Of a stretch of 54,352 nt of DNA, positions 31,724 through 39,175 are shown piece by piece; the first letter of the stretch is position 1; every line of letters starts with the position of its first letter. A program made the position numbers and the translations under genes. The stretch lies in the NCBI RefSeq assembly GCF_004794465.1, contig NZ_SSDJ01000124.1, forward strand, positions 1 to 54,352. Direction: 5' to 3'. A model generated the notes under the pieces. That model made no database searches and was not told the DNA's origin. It was given only the letters and a program-made list of their open reading frames with translations. Source of the stretch: Microbacterium sp. K24. Its GTDB lineage: Bacteria; Actinomycetota; Actinomycetes; Actinomycetales; Microbacteriaceae.

Positions 31724-32464
31724 ATGACCAAGCAGTCCATCTTCGGACGTATCTCGACCCTCGTCCGCGCGAACATCAACTCGCTCCTCGACTCTGCGGA
31801 AGACCCGCAGAAGATGATCGATCAGCTCGTCCGCGACTACACGAACAGCATCGCCGACGCCGAGTCCGCGATCGCCGAGACCATCGGCAACCTGCGCCTG
31901 CTCGAGCGCGACCACGAAGAAGATGTGCAGGCGGCCACCGAGTGGGGCAACAAGGCCCTCGCCGCGAGCCGCAAGGCCGATGACGTGCGTGCGACCAACC
32001 CCGCCGATGCCGACAAGTTCGACAACCTCGCGAAGATCGCCCTGCAGCGCCAGATCAGCGCCGAGCGCGAAGCTCGCGGCGCCGAGCCGACCATCGCCTC
32101 GCAGACCGAGATCGTCGACAAGCTCAAGAGCGGCCTGAACGGCATGAAGGAGAAGCTCGGCGAGCTGAAGAACAAGCGCAGCGAGCTGCTCGCCCGCGCC
32201 AAGGTCGCCGAGGCTCAGACGAAGGTGCAGGACGCTGTCGGGTCGATCAACGTGCTCGACCCCACCAGCGAGCTGGGACGCTTCGAGGACAAGGTCCGCC
32301 GCCAGGAGGCTCTCGCCCAGGGCAAGATCGAGCTCGCGGCCTCCAGCCTCGACGCGCAGTTCGAGAGCCTGGAAGACCTCGGAGAGCTGACCGAGGTCGA
32401 GGCCCGGCTCGCCGAGCTCAAGGCCGGCGGCTCCGCCCCGCGCCAGGCCATCGAAGGCAACTGA
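31724..32464 (+). CDS. pspA: Phage shock protein A (PspA/IM30 family)
   Basis: 246 residues, almost entirely alpha-helical. The N-terminal amphipathic helix (SIFGRISTLVRANINSLLD) and the DPQKMIDQLVRDY motif are typical of PspA/Vipp1, ESCRT-III-like proteins that coat and repair stressed membranes. A long hairpin of heptad-like repeats follows. GAAAGGA precedes the ATG. It is paired with the TPM protein 59 nt upstream and followed by a terminator. No PspF, PspB or PspC homologue is in the window. Confidence 0.94.
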   Translation: MTKQSIFGRISTLVRANINSLLDSAEDPQKMIDQLVRDYTNSIADAESAIAETIGNLRLLERDHEEDVQAATEWGNKALAASRKADDVRATNPADADKFDNLAKIALQRQISAEREARGAEPTIASQTEIVDKLKSGLNGMKEKLGELKNKRSELLARAKVAEAQTKVQDAVGSINVLDPTSELGRFEDKVRRQEALAQGKIELAASSLDAQFESLEDLGELTEVEARLAELKAGGSAPRQAIEGN

Positions 32465-32475
32465 CACCACCCGCT

Positions 32476-32510
32476 CTGATGCCCCGGACATGAAGAGTCC
32501 GGGGCATCAG
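32476..32510 (+). terminator. Hairpin terminator after pspA
   Basis: A perfect 14-bp stem runs from CTGATGCCCCGGAC (32476-32489) to GTCCGGGGCATCAG (32497-32510), with a 7-nt loop. Only CTTCT follows, so there is no strong U-tract, but stability is high. The ribosome-binding site of the next gene starts about 12 nt later. Confidence 0.8.
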
Positions 32511-32532
32511 CGCTTCTCCCCCGGAGGCAACA

Positions 32533-33336
32533 ATGGTGCGATTCCTCGTCGTCCCGCAGTGGCAGGGCTCGCCTGCACCGCGTGCGATGCTCCTCGTCGA
32601 CGGCGCCTCCGCGATCGCCGGCGACCTCCCTCGTGCGGCCACGACCGTGCTCGACGTGCCGGTCGAGGCCGGCGAGTCGCTCGGCACGGGCGTGCGTCGC
32701 CTGAGCGCCCTGTTGCGCACGCGAGAACTCGTGCGCGAGCACCTCGAAGCCGACACCGTCATCATCGGCGGCGACTGCAGCGTCACCGTCGCCGCGCTCT
32801 CTGCACTGCCTGGCGGCACGGACGACCTGGCTGTCGTCTGGTGCGACGCCCACGCCGACATGCACACGCCGGAGACCTCGCCGTCTGGAGCGTTCTCCGG
32901 GATGGCCCTGCGCGCGGTGCTCGGCGAGGGCGAGGAGCAGCTCGTCCTCTCTCCCGGGATCAGCCGCGACCGTATCGTCACGGTCGGCATGCGCGATCTC
33001 GAGGATGCCGAAGTCGATCAGATCGACTCCCTCACCCAGCTCTCGGTCGATGATCTCGAGCGCACCGATGCGCTGGCCGAGGCGGTGCGCGCGACCGGGG
33101 CCTCCCGCGTCTGGGTGCACATCGATGTCGACGTTCTCGACCCGTCGGACCTCGCCGGAGTCTCCTCCGCCGCGCCGTTCGGCGCATCGCCGGCAACCCT
33201 GAGCGCCGCGATCCGCCGACTGCGGGACGAGGTGCCGCTCGCCGGAGCGACGATCTCCGGATTCGCCCCGCGCTCACCGGCCGATGCGGTCGACGACCTC
33301 GGCGCGCTCCTCCGCCTGGTCGGGGCTGTCGCGTGA
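32533..33336 (+). CDS. Arginase/agmatinase-superfamily protein with a variant metal site
   Basis: 267 residues with the ureohydrolase fold. Metal-binding motifs are WCDAHADMHTPETS (D106, H108, D110) and WVHIDVDVLDP. The first motif, normally GGDHS, reads GGDCS with C82 in place of the manganese-ligand His. The usual C-terminal EVNP-like Glu is also missing (TISGFAPRSPADA). Substrate is therefore uncertain and arginase activity should not be assumed. GGAGG precedes the ATG. The next gene overlaps by GTGA. Confidence 0.82.
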   Translation: MVRFLVVPQWQGSPAPRAMLLVDGASAIAGDLPRAATTVLDVPVEAGESLGTGVRRLSALLRTRELVREHLEADTVIIGGDCSVTVAALSALPGGTDDLAVVWCDAHADMHTPETSPSGAFSGMALRAVLGEGEEQLVLSPGISRDRIVTVGMRDLEDAEVDQIDSLTQLSVDDLERTDALAEAVRATGASRVWVHIDVDVLDPSDLAGVSSAAPFGASPATLSAAIRRLRDEVPLAGATISGFAPRSPADAVDDLGALLRLVGAVA

Positions 33337-33770
33337 CCGCGGACTGGCGACCGTCGGCCGACGCCGCACTAGCTCGCGGGCGCCGCTTCGATCGCCGCAT
33401 CCCCTCGTTCCTGCTCCGATCGCCGATCAGCCGGGTCGGCTACTGGTGGGGCACCGCCGTCGGCTGGCTCTGGGGTTCCCTCTGGAGCACCGGTCCGGTC
33501 GAGCGGCGCGCGGGCCTCTGGATCTTCCAGGGCATGCCGGAGTGGACCTTCAACCGGGGCGGAGTCTGCGTCGGCGGCTGCTTCCTCACCGGGGATTCGC
33601 GTCCGACGGATGCCGTGCTGCGCCATGAAGCGGTGCACAAGGAGCAGTGGCTGCGTTACGGCTTCCTGATGCCGGTGCTCTATCTGTTCGCCGGACGAGA
33701 CCCGCTGCGCAATCGCTTCGAGATCGAGGCGGGCCTGGAAGACGGCAACTACGTGCGCCGCCCACGCTGA
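33333..33770 (+). CDS. Small HEXXH-containing protein
   Basis: 145 residues, rich in Trp. The motif LRHEAVHKEQW (H98, E99, H102) is a zincin-type HEXXH, and NRFEIEAGLEDG about 28 residues later supplies acidic residues (E130, E132) as possible third zinc ligands. Two Cys in GGVCVGGCF (79 and 83) could also bind metal. A weakly hydrophobic segment VLYLFAG follows the motif. The GTG start overlaps the upstream stop, so expression is coupled to the ureohydrolase-like protein. No name assigned; a metalloprotease role is only suggested by the motif. Confidence 0.72.
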   Translation: MTADWRPSADAALARGRRFDRRIPSFLLRSPISRVGYWWGTAVGWLWGSLWSTGPVERRAGLWIFQGMPEWTFNRGGVCVGGCFLTGDSRPTDAVLRHEAVHKEQWLRYGFLMPVLYLFAGRDPLRNRFEIEAGLEDGNYVRRPR

Positions 33771-33774
33771 GGCT

Positions 33775-33799
33775 GTCGCCCACGAGAGAGTGCGGCGAC
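33775..33799. terminator. Small hairpin between convergent genes
   Basis: GTCGCC-CAC-GAGAGA-GTG-C-GGCGAC forms a 9-bp stem with a bulged C and six-base loop, between the stops of the HEXXH gene and the convergent SIP gene. It may serve both. Stability is modest and there is no T-tract. Confidence 0.4.
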
Positions 33800-33806
33800 G
33801 ACGAGT

Positions 33807-34277
33807 TCAGCGGTCGGCGGGAAGCAGGCCGAAGCGCTCGGGAGCGTGGATGAGCGCCGGCGCGATGTCGAGCGTCGTCGTCAGGTGGTCGACGATGTCG
33901 GCGGTGCCGAGGTACCCGCCGAGAAGCGTGACATGGGTCTCGATCTCGCCGTCGCACATCATCTCGTCGGCCCATGCGCAGGTGGCGCGGGCCAGAGCCT
34001 GACCCGGTGCGCAGGATCGGCCGGAGCCGGGAGCGCCGGAGCGCTGCCCGCGGGCGAGCCAGGTGACGGTCATCCGTCCGGGTGCATCGATCACGCCGAT
34101 GTCGGACGCGTCGGGCACCTCGATGAAGATGCGGCCGGAGGCGCAGAGAGGAAGGGTGGCCAGGAACATCTCGAGGTCGGCGAGCGAGTGCTCGTCAGCG
34201 GTCACCAGGTGGTGTGCGCGGCGACGCGCTTCGCGGCGCTGGGCACGCGTGCTGCGGAGCTCGACGGAGGTGTTCAT
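33807..34277 (-). CDS. SIP-domain (siderophore-interacting-like) protein
   Basis: 156 residues. HLVTADEHSLADLEMFLATLP followed by GRIFIEVPDA matches the C-terminal NAD(P)H-binding half of siderophore-interacting ferric reductases. The N-terminal FAD domain is absent, so alone it may act as a partial or regulatory partner. A Cys pair (SCAPG, TCAWADEMMCDG) is present. A DtxR/IdeR-like box lies just upstream, suggesting repression under iron-replete conditions. ATG 34277 is 9 nt after TACGAT; a GTG at 34298 is possible but would fall upstream of that -10. Confidence 0.78.
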   Translation of the reverse strand: MNTSVELRSTRAQRREARRRAHHLVTADEHSLADLEMFLATLPLCASGRIFIEVPDASDIGVIDAPGRMTVTWLARGQRSGAPGSGRSCAPGQALARATCAWADEMMCDGEIETHVTLLGGYLGTADIVDHLTTTLDIAPALIHAPERFGLLPADR

Positions 34278-34296
34278 GGTGATCCCATCGTACACC

Positions 34297-34314
34297 AAGT
34301 GAAGGCTTGCCTAA
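34297..34314 (-). promoter_or_regulatory. DtxR/IdeR-like iron box
   Basis: On the minus strand TTAGGCAAGCCTTCACTT matches 12 of 19 positions of the DtxR/IdeR consensus TTAGGTTAGCCTAACCTAA by my alignment, including TTAGG and AGCCT. It sits immediately upstream of the TACGAT -10 (34292-34287) of the SIP gene and overlaps the stop codon of the phosphatase gene. Placement over the -35 region supports iron-dependent repression. Confidence 0.65.
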
Positions 34315-35021
34315 CCTTCCTCGACGAGCGCCTTCTTGAGCGCAGCCAGCTCCTCGTCGGCCATCCCCTGTGCGCGGAGGTACCCGGCCGCGGAGCCCCA
34401 CCGTTCGTCGACCTGTTCCAGCAGATGACGCATCACCGGCGCCGGGGACTGGGTCGCGAGCGCCACCGCGTGCAGTGCCTCCGGATGCTGCGCACGCAGG
34501 TAGTCCGCGATGCGCTGGGAGCGCTGGGCGGGCAGCTGCGATTCGGTGAGCGCGTAGTCGGCGATCACGGCTTCACGATCGGCACCGACGGCGGACAGCG
34601 CGAGGGCGACCGTCACACCGGTGCGATCCTTGCCGACCGTGCAGTGCACGAGCGTCGGCCTGCCCTCGGCGATGATCCGGATGGCCTCGACCAGGCGCTC
34701 ACCGCTCTCTTCGAGCAGATGCAGGTAGAGGTCGTCGAGACTCGTGTCGTTCTCGAAGAACGAGCGCACCGAGCCGAGGAACAGCGGAAGGTGCGTTGTG
34801 TCGGGTCCGTCGATCTCGGTCGGCTCCGCAGCGACCTCTTCGCCGTCACGCAGGTCGACGATGTGCTGCACGCTGCCGCGGAGGGCTTCGATGCCCGCGG
34901 CCGTCGCGCCGGAGAGCTGCCCGGATCGCAGCAGCACGCCGGCGCGGATACGCCCGCCCTCGGCAGGGATGCCCCCGACGTCGCGAACGTTGTTGACGCC
35001 GTCGATGTCGAGGACCGTCAT
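34311..35021 (-). CDS. Tyrosine/dual-specificity protein phosphatase (MptpB-like)
   Basis: 236 residues. The Cys-X5-Arg signature HCTVGKDRTG is present (C127, R133), with the N-terminal NVRDVGGIP and LRSGQLSGA motifs of the MptpB/lipid-phosphatase family. Such enzymes can remove phosphate from phosphotyrosine, phosphoserine or phosphoinositides. The ATG overlaps the upstream AhpD-like stop as ATGA, so the two are one transcript. Its 3' end contains the iron box of the next gene. Cytosolic, no signal peptide. Confidence 0.88.
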   Translation of the reverse strand: MTVLDIDGVNNVRDVGGIPAEGGRIRAGVLLRSGQLSGATAAGIEALRGSVQHIVDLRDGEEVAAEPTEIDGPDTTHLPLFLGSVRSFFENDTSLDDLYLHLLEESGERLVEAIRIIAEGRPTLVHCTVGKDRTGVTVALALSAVGADREAVIADYALTESQLPAQRSQRIADYLRAQHPEALHAVALATQSPAPVMRHLLEQVDERWGSAAGYLRAQGMADEELAALKKALVEEG

Positions 35022-35494
35022 GCTGTCGCCTGGGGTGTGCGCGGCGGCACCGGGTAGCGACCGGCGATGACGACGCGGTTGAAGGCGTTGATCGAGATGC
35101 ACGCCCAGCTCAGCGCCGCGTACTCCTTCTCGGTGAAGACGCTCCCGACAAGGTTGTACACCTCGTCGGAGACGCCCTCCTCGGAGATGAACGTGAACGC
35201 CTCGGCGAGCTCGAGCGCCGCGCGCTCCCGGTCGCTGAACACGCCGCTCTCCCGCCAGGTCGGGATCTGCGTGATGGTGTCGGTGTCGAGGCCGGCCTTG
35301 AGCGCCCGGTCGACATGGAGCCGCGCGCAGTAGCTGCAGCCGTTGAGCTGCGAGCTGTGGATCATCACGATCTCCTTGAGGCGATCGTCGATGCCGTTCG
35401 CAGCGCAGATCTCCCCGACCGTCCTCGCGAAGGCGTCGAGCGCCTGGTAGGCCGCCGGCTCGGTCTTGGACAGATGCACGCGCGTCTCGCTCAT
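35018..35494 (-). CDS. Carboxymuconolactone decarboxylase / AhpD-like protein
   Basis: 158 residues, all helical. The redox motif is C53-S-Y-C56 with H60 (NGCSYCARLH), the pattern of AhpD-type alkylhydroperoxidases. The C-terminal part (NAFNRVVIAGRYP) is typical of the CMD family. Likely reduces peroxides or acts as a disulfide reductase. TATCAT (35506-35501) ends 6 nt before the ATG, predicting a leaderless mRNA that also encodes the phosphatase. Confidence 0.88.
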   Translation of the reverse strand: MSETRVHLSKTEPAAYQALDAFARTVGEICAANGIDDRLKEIVMIHSSQLNGCSYCARLHVDRALKAGLDTDTITQIPTWRESGVFSDRERAALELAEAFTFISEEGVSDEVYNLVGSVFTEKEYAALSWACISINAFNRVVIAGRYPVPPRTPQATA

Positions 35495-35572
35495 GCATCC
35501 ATGATATTCGTCGCCCGAGCGGCGCGCTCGCGAGCGATCAGTGGGGTGAAATGCATTCCGCACACCAGAAAA

Positions 35573-35606
35573 CCTCATGAATGAGCAAATATGAAAGCAT
35601 ATGAGG
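35573..35606 (+). promoter_or_regulatory. AT-rich inverted repeat upstream of the hydrolase-ABC importer region
   Basis: CCTCAT (35573-35578) and ATGAGG (35601-35606) bracket a very AT-rich stretch (GAATGAGCAAATATGAAAGC) unlike the rest of the window. It occupies the 169-bp divergent gap between the AhpD-like and hydrolase genes. It may hold an operator or promoter; no -10/-35 pair is convincing. Confidence 0.35.
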
Positions 35607-35663
35607 CTTTCCATTTGTCACACTGCTCCCGAATTTCTCGCGACTCGTTTCAGGGAGCAGAAT

Positions 35664-36593
35664 GTGGACGTGGCGATCGATATCACCGAGTTCAGCTATC
35701 TTCCCGCACAGGCCGAGGCCTTGGGCGTCCCGCTTCCTCCCGTGGAGCGCATCACCCTCACACTCGCAGACGGACGCACCGTGAGCGCACTGCGCTTCGG
35801 CACCGATGCCCCGCGCGTCACCCTCCTCCACGGCGCCGGTCTCAACGCGCACACGTGGGACACGACGTCGCTCGCCCTGCAGCAGCCTCTGCTGGCGATC
35901 GATCTCGCCGGACACGGCGACTCCTCCTGGCGCGCAGATGCCGACTACACGCCGCGCACCCTCGCCCGGGACGTCGCCGCAGCACTCGACGCCTGGACGA
36001 CGCAGCCGCAGCTCGTCGTCGGGCAGTCGCTCGGCGGTCTCACCGGAGCGGCCCTCGCCGCCTCCCGTCCCGACCTCGTCGCAGAACTCGTCATCGTCGA
36101 CATCACGCCCGGCATCGACGTCAGCGCAGGCCCGGCAGCGTTGCGAGCCTTCTACGAGGGTCCCACCGATTTCGCCACGCGCGACGAGCTCGTCGACAAG
36201 GCGATGTCCCTCGGCTTCGGCGGCACGCGTCCCGAAACCGAGCGCGGCGTCTTCCTGAACACGCGCGTCCGCGCCGATGGGCGCGTCGAGTGGAAGCATC
36301 ACTTCGCGCATCTCGCCGCACAGGCGCTCGCGGCGCACGACCCCGGGTCGGCGGCTGCACCATCCGTGCTGCACGAGACGGGATGGGACGACCTCGCCGC
36401 CGTGCGCGCACCCCTCACGCTCGTGCGCGCCATCCGCGGCTTCGTGAGCGAGACGGATGCCGAAGAGCTGCAGCGCCGCGTCCCTCAGGCGCGTGTCGTC
36501 GCCTTCGATGCGACGCACAACGTGCAGGAGACGGCCCCGACCGCCCTCGCCGATCTCATCGCCTCGCTCGCGCCTGCCGGCCAGGGAATATGA
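35664..36593 (+). CDS. Alpha/beta hydrolase preceding the peptide ABC importer
   Basis: 309 residues from GTG 35664, chosen because GGGAG lies 6 nt upstream and homologous-looking sequence begins DVAIDITEF. An in-frame ATG at 35601 would add 21 residues. Motifs: VTLLHGAGLNAHTWD (oxyanion), VVGQSLGGLTG (nucleophile Ser), and final His in VVAFDATHNVQE. Cytosolic. It lies 93 nt upstream of the importer in the same direction, so it may process the imported compound. Substrate unknown. Confidence 0.82.
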   Translation: MDVAIDITEFSYLPAQAEALGVPLPPVERITLTLADGRTVSALRFGTDAPRVTLLHGAGLNAHTWDTTSLALQQPLLAIDLAGHGDSSWRADADYTPRTLARDVAAALDAWTTQPQLVVGQSLGGLTGAALAASRPDLVAELVIVDITPGIDVSAGPAALRAFYEGPTDFATRDELVDKAMSLGFGGTRPETERGVFLNTRVRADGRVEWKHHFAHLAAQALAAHDPGSAAAPSVLHETGWDDLAAVRAPLTLVRAIRGFVSETDAEELQRRVPQARVVAFDATHNVQETAPTALADLIASLAPAGQGI

Positions 36594-36634
36594 CGAATCG
36601 TTCCACAGCCGACCCGGACCCCTCCGCCCATCTC

Positions 36635-36640
36635 TAGGCT
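36635..36640 (+). promoter_or_regulatory. Putative -10 of the ABC importer operon
   Basis: TAGGCT fits the local -10 pattern and would give a leader of about 40 nt carrying GAGAGGAAA before the binding-protein ATG. No -35 seen. Read-through from the upstream hydrolase gene is also possible. Confidence 0.35.
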
Positions 36641-36686
36641 CGATCCAACGGCACACAGCACCTGCCGCACCGAGAGGAAACGCCTT

Positions 36687-38207
36687 ATGTTCCGACGCAC
36701 CCGACGTCTCGCGCTGATCTCCGCTCTCGCGGCCACGGCCGTGATCCTGAGCGCCTGCTCCGGCACCCCCGCGCAGGAGCCGACCGCGTCTCCCGGAAAG
36801 CCCGACCCTGATGCGACGCTGCACGTCGGTCTGGTCCTGGAGCCGACCAACCTCGACATCCGGCACACCAGCGGTGCCGCGCTCGAGCAGGTCCTCATCG
36901 ACAACATCTACGAGGGTCTCGTGACGCGCACGCAGGACAACGAGATCGAGGGCCGGATCGCCTCCGACTACGAGGTGTCCGACGACGGACTGACGTACAC
37001 CTTCACGCTCAACGACGGCGTCCTCTTCCACGACGGCACCCCGCTCACATCCGCAGACGTGGTCGCCTCCTACGAGGCGGTGCGCACCGATGCGACGATC
37101 CAGGGCAACGCCGAGTTCGCCTCGGTGGCATCCGTCACCGCGCCCGACGCGACCACCGTCGAGATCGTCCTCGCAGCGCCCAACCAGAACTTCCTGTTCG
37201 CACTGACGGGTCCCGCCGGCCTCGTCTTCAAGGCGGGCGACACGACCGACCTCAAGACGGCGGAGAACGGCACCGGTCCGTTCACCCTCACACGGTGGAA
37301 CAAGGGCAGCGCCATCACCTTCGCCCGAAACGACGACTACTGGGGCGAGAAGGCCGGCGTGGCCGAGGTCGAGTTCCAGTACATCCCCGATTTCACGGCC
37401 GGCGTCAACGCCGCGCTCGCGGGCGATGTCGACGTGCTGACGGCGGTCGACCCGAACCTCGCCCCGCAGCTCGAGGATTCCGGCGACTTCACGCTGACGA
37501 AGGGTCGCACCACCGACAAGGCGACGTTGGCGTTCAACAACAAGAAGGCTCCCCTCGACGACGTCCGCGTGCGAGAGGCACTGCGTCTGGCGATCGATCA
37601 CGAGGCGCTGATCGAGGCCGTCGGCGCCGGCACCACGCTGTACGGGCCGATCCCCGAGCTCGACCCGGGCTACGAAGACCTCTCCGACGTGATCTCGTAC
37701 GACCCGGAGAAGGCCAAGGAGCTCCTCGCCGAAGCCGGCCAGGAGGATCTCGAGCTCACCCTCACCATTCCGAGCTTCTACGGGACGACGGTGCCGAAGG
37801 TGCTGATCTCGGACTTCGCCAAGGTCGGAGTCACGCTCGAGGTCGACTCGGTCGAGTTCCCGGCCTGGCTGGAAGACGTCTACACGAACCACGACTACGA
37901 CCTCAGCTTCGTGCTGCACGTCGAGCCGCGCGACTTCGGCAACTTCGCCAACCCCGACTACTACTTCGGCTACGACAACGCTGAGGTGCAGGATCTCTAC
38001 GAGCAGGCTCAGGCCGAGGTCGATCCCGACAAGTCCGCCGACCTGCTCGCGCAGGCCGCGCGGATCGTGTCGGAGGACCACGCCGCGGACTGGCTGTACA
38101 ACGGCGAGACGATCACGGCCGTGAGCCCGATCGTCGCGGGCTTCCCCGAGGACTCGATCAACTCGCGCATCAACCTCGCGGGCGTGACCGTCTCCCCGGA
38201 GAAGTAG
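36687..38207 (+). CDS. ABC importer substrate-binding lipoprotein (family 5, peptide/nickel)
   Basis: 506 residues. A signal peptide ends in the lipobox LSAC with the lipidated C24. The mature protein has family 5 (SBP_bac_5) features: LEPTNLDIRHTSGAALEQVL, EGLVTRTQDNEIEGRIASDY in outline, and LNDGVLFHDGTPLTSADVV. It captures oligopeptides or a similar solute at the outer face of the membrane. GAGAGGAAA precedes the ATG. First gene of a complete importer operon with two permeases and two ATPases. Confidence 0.94.
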   Translation: MFRRTRRLALISALAATAVILSACSGTPAQEPTASPGKPDPDATLHVGLVLEPTNLDIRHTSGAALEQVLIDNIYEGLVTRTQDNEIEGRIASDYEVSDDGLTYTFTLNDGVLFHDGTPLTSADVVASYEAVRTDATIQGNAEFASVASVTAPDATTVEIVLAAPNQNFLFALTGPAGLVFKAGDTTDLKTAENGTGPFTLTRWNKGSAITFARNDDYWGEKAGVAEVEFQYIPDFTAGVNAALAGDVDVLTAVDPNLAPQLEDSGDFTLTKGRTTDKATLAFNNKKAPLDDVRVREALRLAIDHEALIEAVGAGTTLYGPIPELDPGYEDLSDVISYDPEKAKELLAEAGQEDLELTLTIPSFYGTTVPKVLISDFAKVGVTLEVDSVEFPAWLEDVYTNHDYDLSFVLHVEPRDFGNFANPDYYFGYDNAEVQDLYEQAQAEVDPDKSADLLAQAARIVSEDHAADWLYNGETITAVSPIVAGFPEDSINSRINLAGVTVSPEK

Positions 38208-38224
38208 GCGGCGGTCCCTTCTCC

Positions 38225-39175
38225 GTGCTCCGCTACGCGCTCGTCCGAGGAGCCCTGCTCATCGCAGGGCTCCTCGTGTCGAGCGTGCTGATCTTCCTCA
38301 CGCTGCGCGTCTTCCCCGGCGACGTGGCCCAGCTGATCGCCGGCACCCAGGCCTCCCCCGCCGAGGTCGACGCTCTCCGCGAATCGCTCGGGCTGAACCG
38401 TCCGCTCCTCGCGCAGTACACCGACTGGATCGGCGGCATCTTCCGCGGCGACCTCGGCACCTCGCTGCTCTCCGGCGCCTCGGTGGGCGAGGAGCTGTTC
38501 CTCAAGGCGCAGGTCACCGTGCCACTCGGGATCATGTCGCTCCTCATCGCCGTCCTCATCGCCCTGCCGTTCGGCATCCTCGCCGCGCTCCTCCGCGGAC
38601 GCCGCGGCGGAACGGCCCTCAGCGTCGGCGCGCAGACGCTCGCCGCCGTGCCGGTGGTCTGGGCGGGCATGATGCTGATCGTGGTCTTCTCGGTCTGGCT
38701 GGGATGGCTGCCGCCACAGGGATTCCCTCGCACCGGCTGGTCGACGCCGGGGAAAGCGATCGAGGCACTTCTGCTCCCCGCCCTCACGATCGGGATCGTC
38801 GAAGGCGCGATGCTCATGCGCTTCGTTCGCAGCGCCACCCTGCAGGCGGCCAGTCAGGACTTCGTCCGCACCGCCGCCGCGAAGGGTCTGACGCGCACGC
38901 GCGCGCTGATCCAGCACGGCATCCCCGCGGTCGGACTCTCGATCGTCACGGTCCTCGGGCTGCAGGTGGCCGGCATCATCGTCGGCTCGGTGGTCATCGA
39001 GCAGCTGTTCACGCTCCCCGGCATCGGACGGATGCTGGTCGCCGACGTCGGCACCCGCGACCTGATCAAGGTGCAGAGCGAGCTGCTCGTGCTCACCGGC
39101 TTCGTGCTCGTGATCGGCTTCCTCGTCGATCTGCTGCACCGGGCGATCGACCCCCGACAGCGGGAGGCCGCATGA
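38225..39175 (+). CDS. ABC importer permease, DppB/OppB family
   Basis: 316 residues with about six membrane helices. N-terminal RLRVFPGDVAQLIAG-type segment (here TLRVFPGDVAQLIAGTQAS) and the EAA loop FVRTAAAKGLTRTRALIQHG are typical of DppB-like permeases. The GTG start comes 17 nt after the lipoprotein stop without a clear Shine-Dalgarno. The next permease begins inside its stop (ATGA). Confidence 0.93.
   Translation: MLRYALVRGALLIAGLLVSSVLIFLTLRVFPGDVAQLIAGTQASPAEVDALRESLGLNRPLLAQYTDWIGGIFRGDLGTSLLSGASVGEELFLKAQVTVPLGIMSLLIAVLIALPFGILAALLRGRRGGTALSVGAQTLAAVPVVWAGMMLIVVFSVWLGWLPPQGFPRTGWSTPGKAIEALLLPALTIGIVEGAMLMRFVRSATLQAASQDFVRTAAAKGLTRTRALIQHGIPAVGLSIVTVLGLQVAGIIVGSVVIEQLFTLPGIGRMLVADVGTRDLIKVQSELLVLTGFVLVIGFLVDLLHRAIDPRQREAA

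Noticed and set aside
28834..31779. Minus-strand open frame opposite the TPM gene (about 981 codons)
   Set aside because: Leu-Gly-Arg repeats mirror the GC-rich TPM coding strand, and it runs out of frame into the DUF3097 gene.
35538..38081. Minus-strand open frame opposite the hydrolase and lipoprotein genes (about 847 codons)
   Set aside because: No recognisable domain; Val-Gly-Asp-rich shadow of two strong plus-strand genes.
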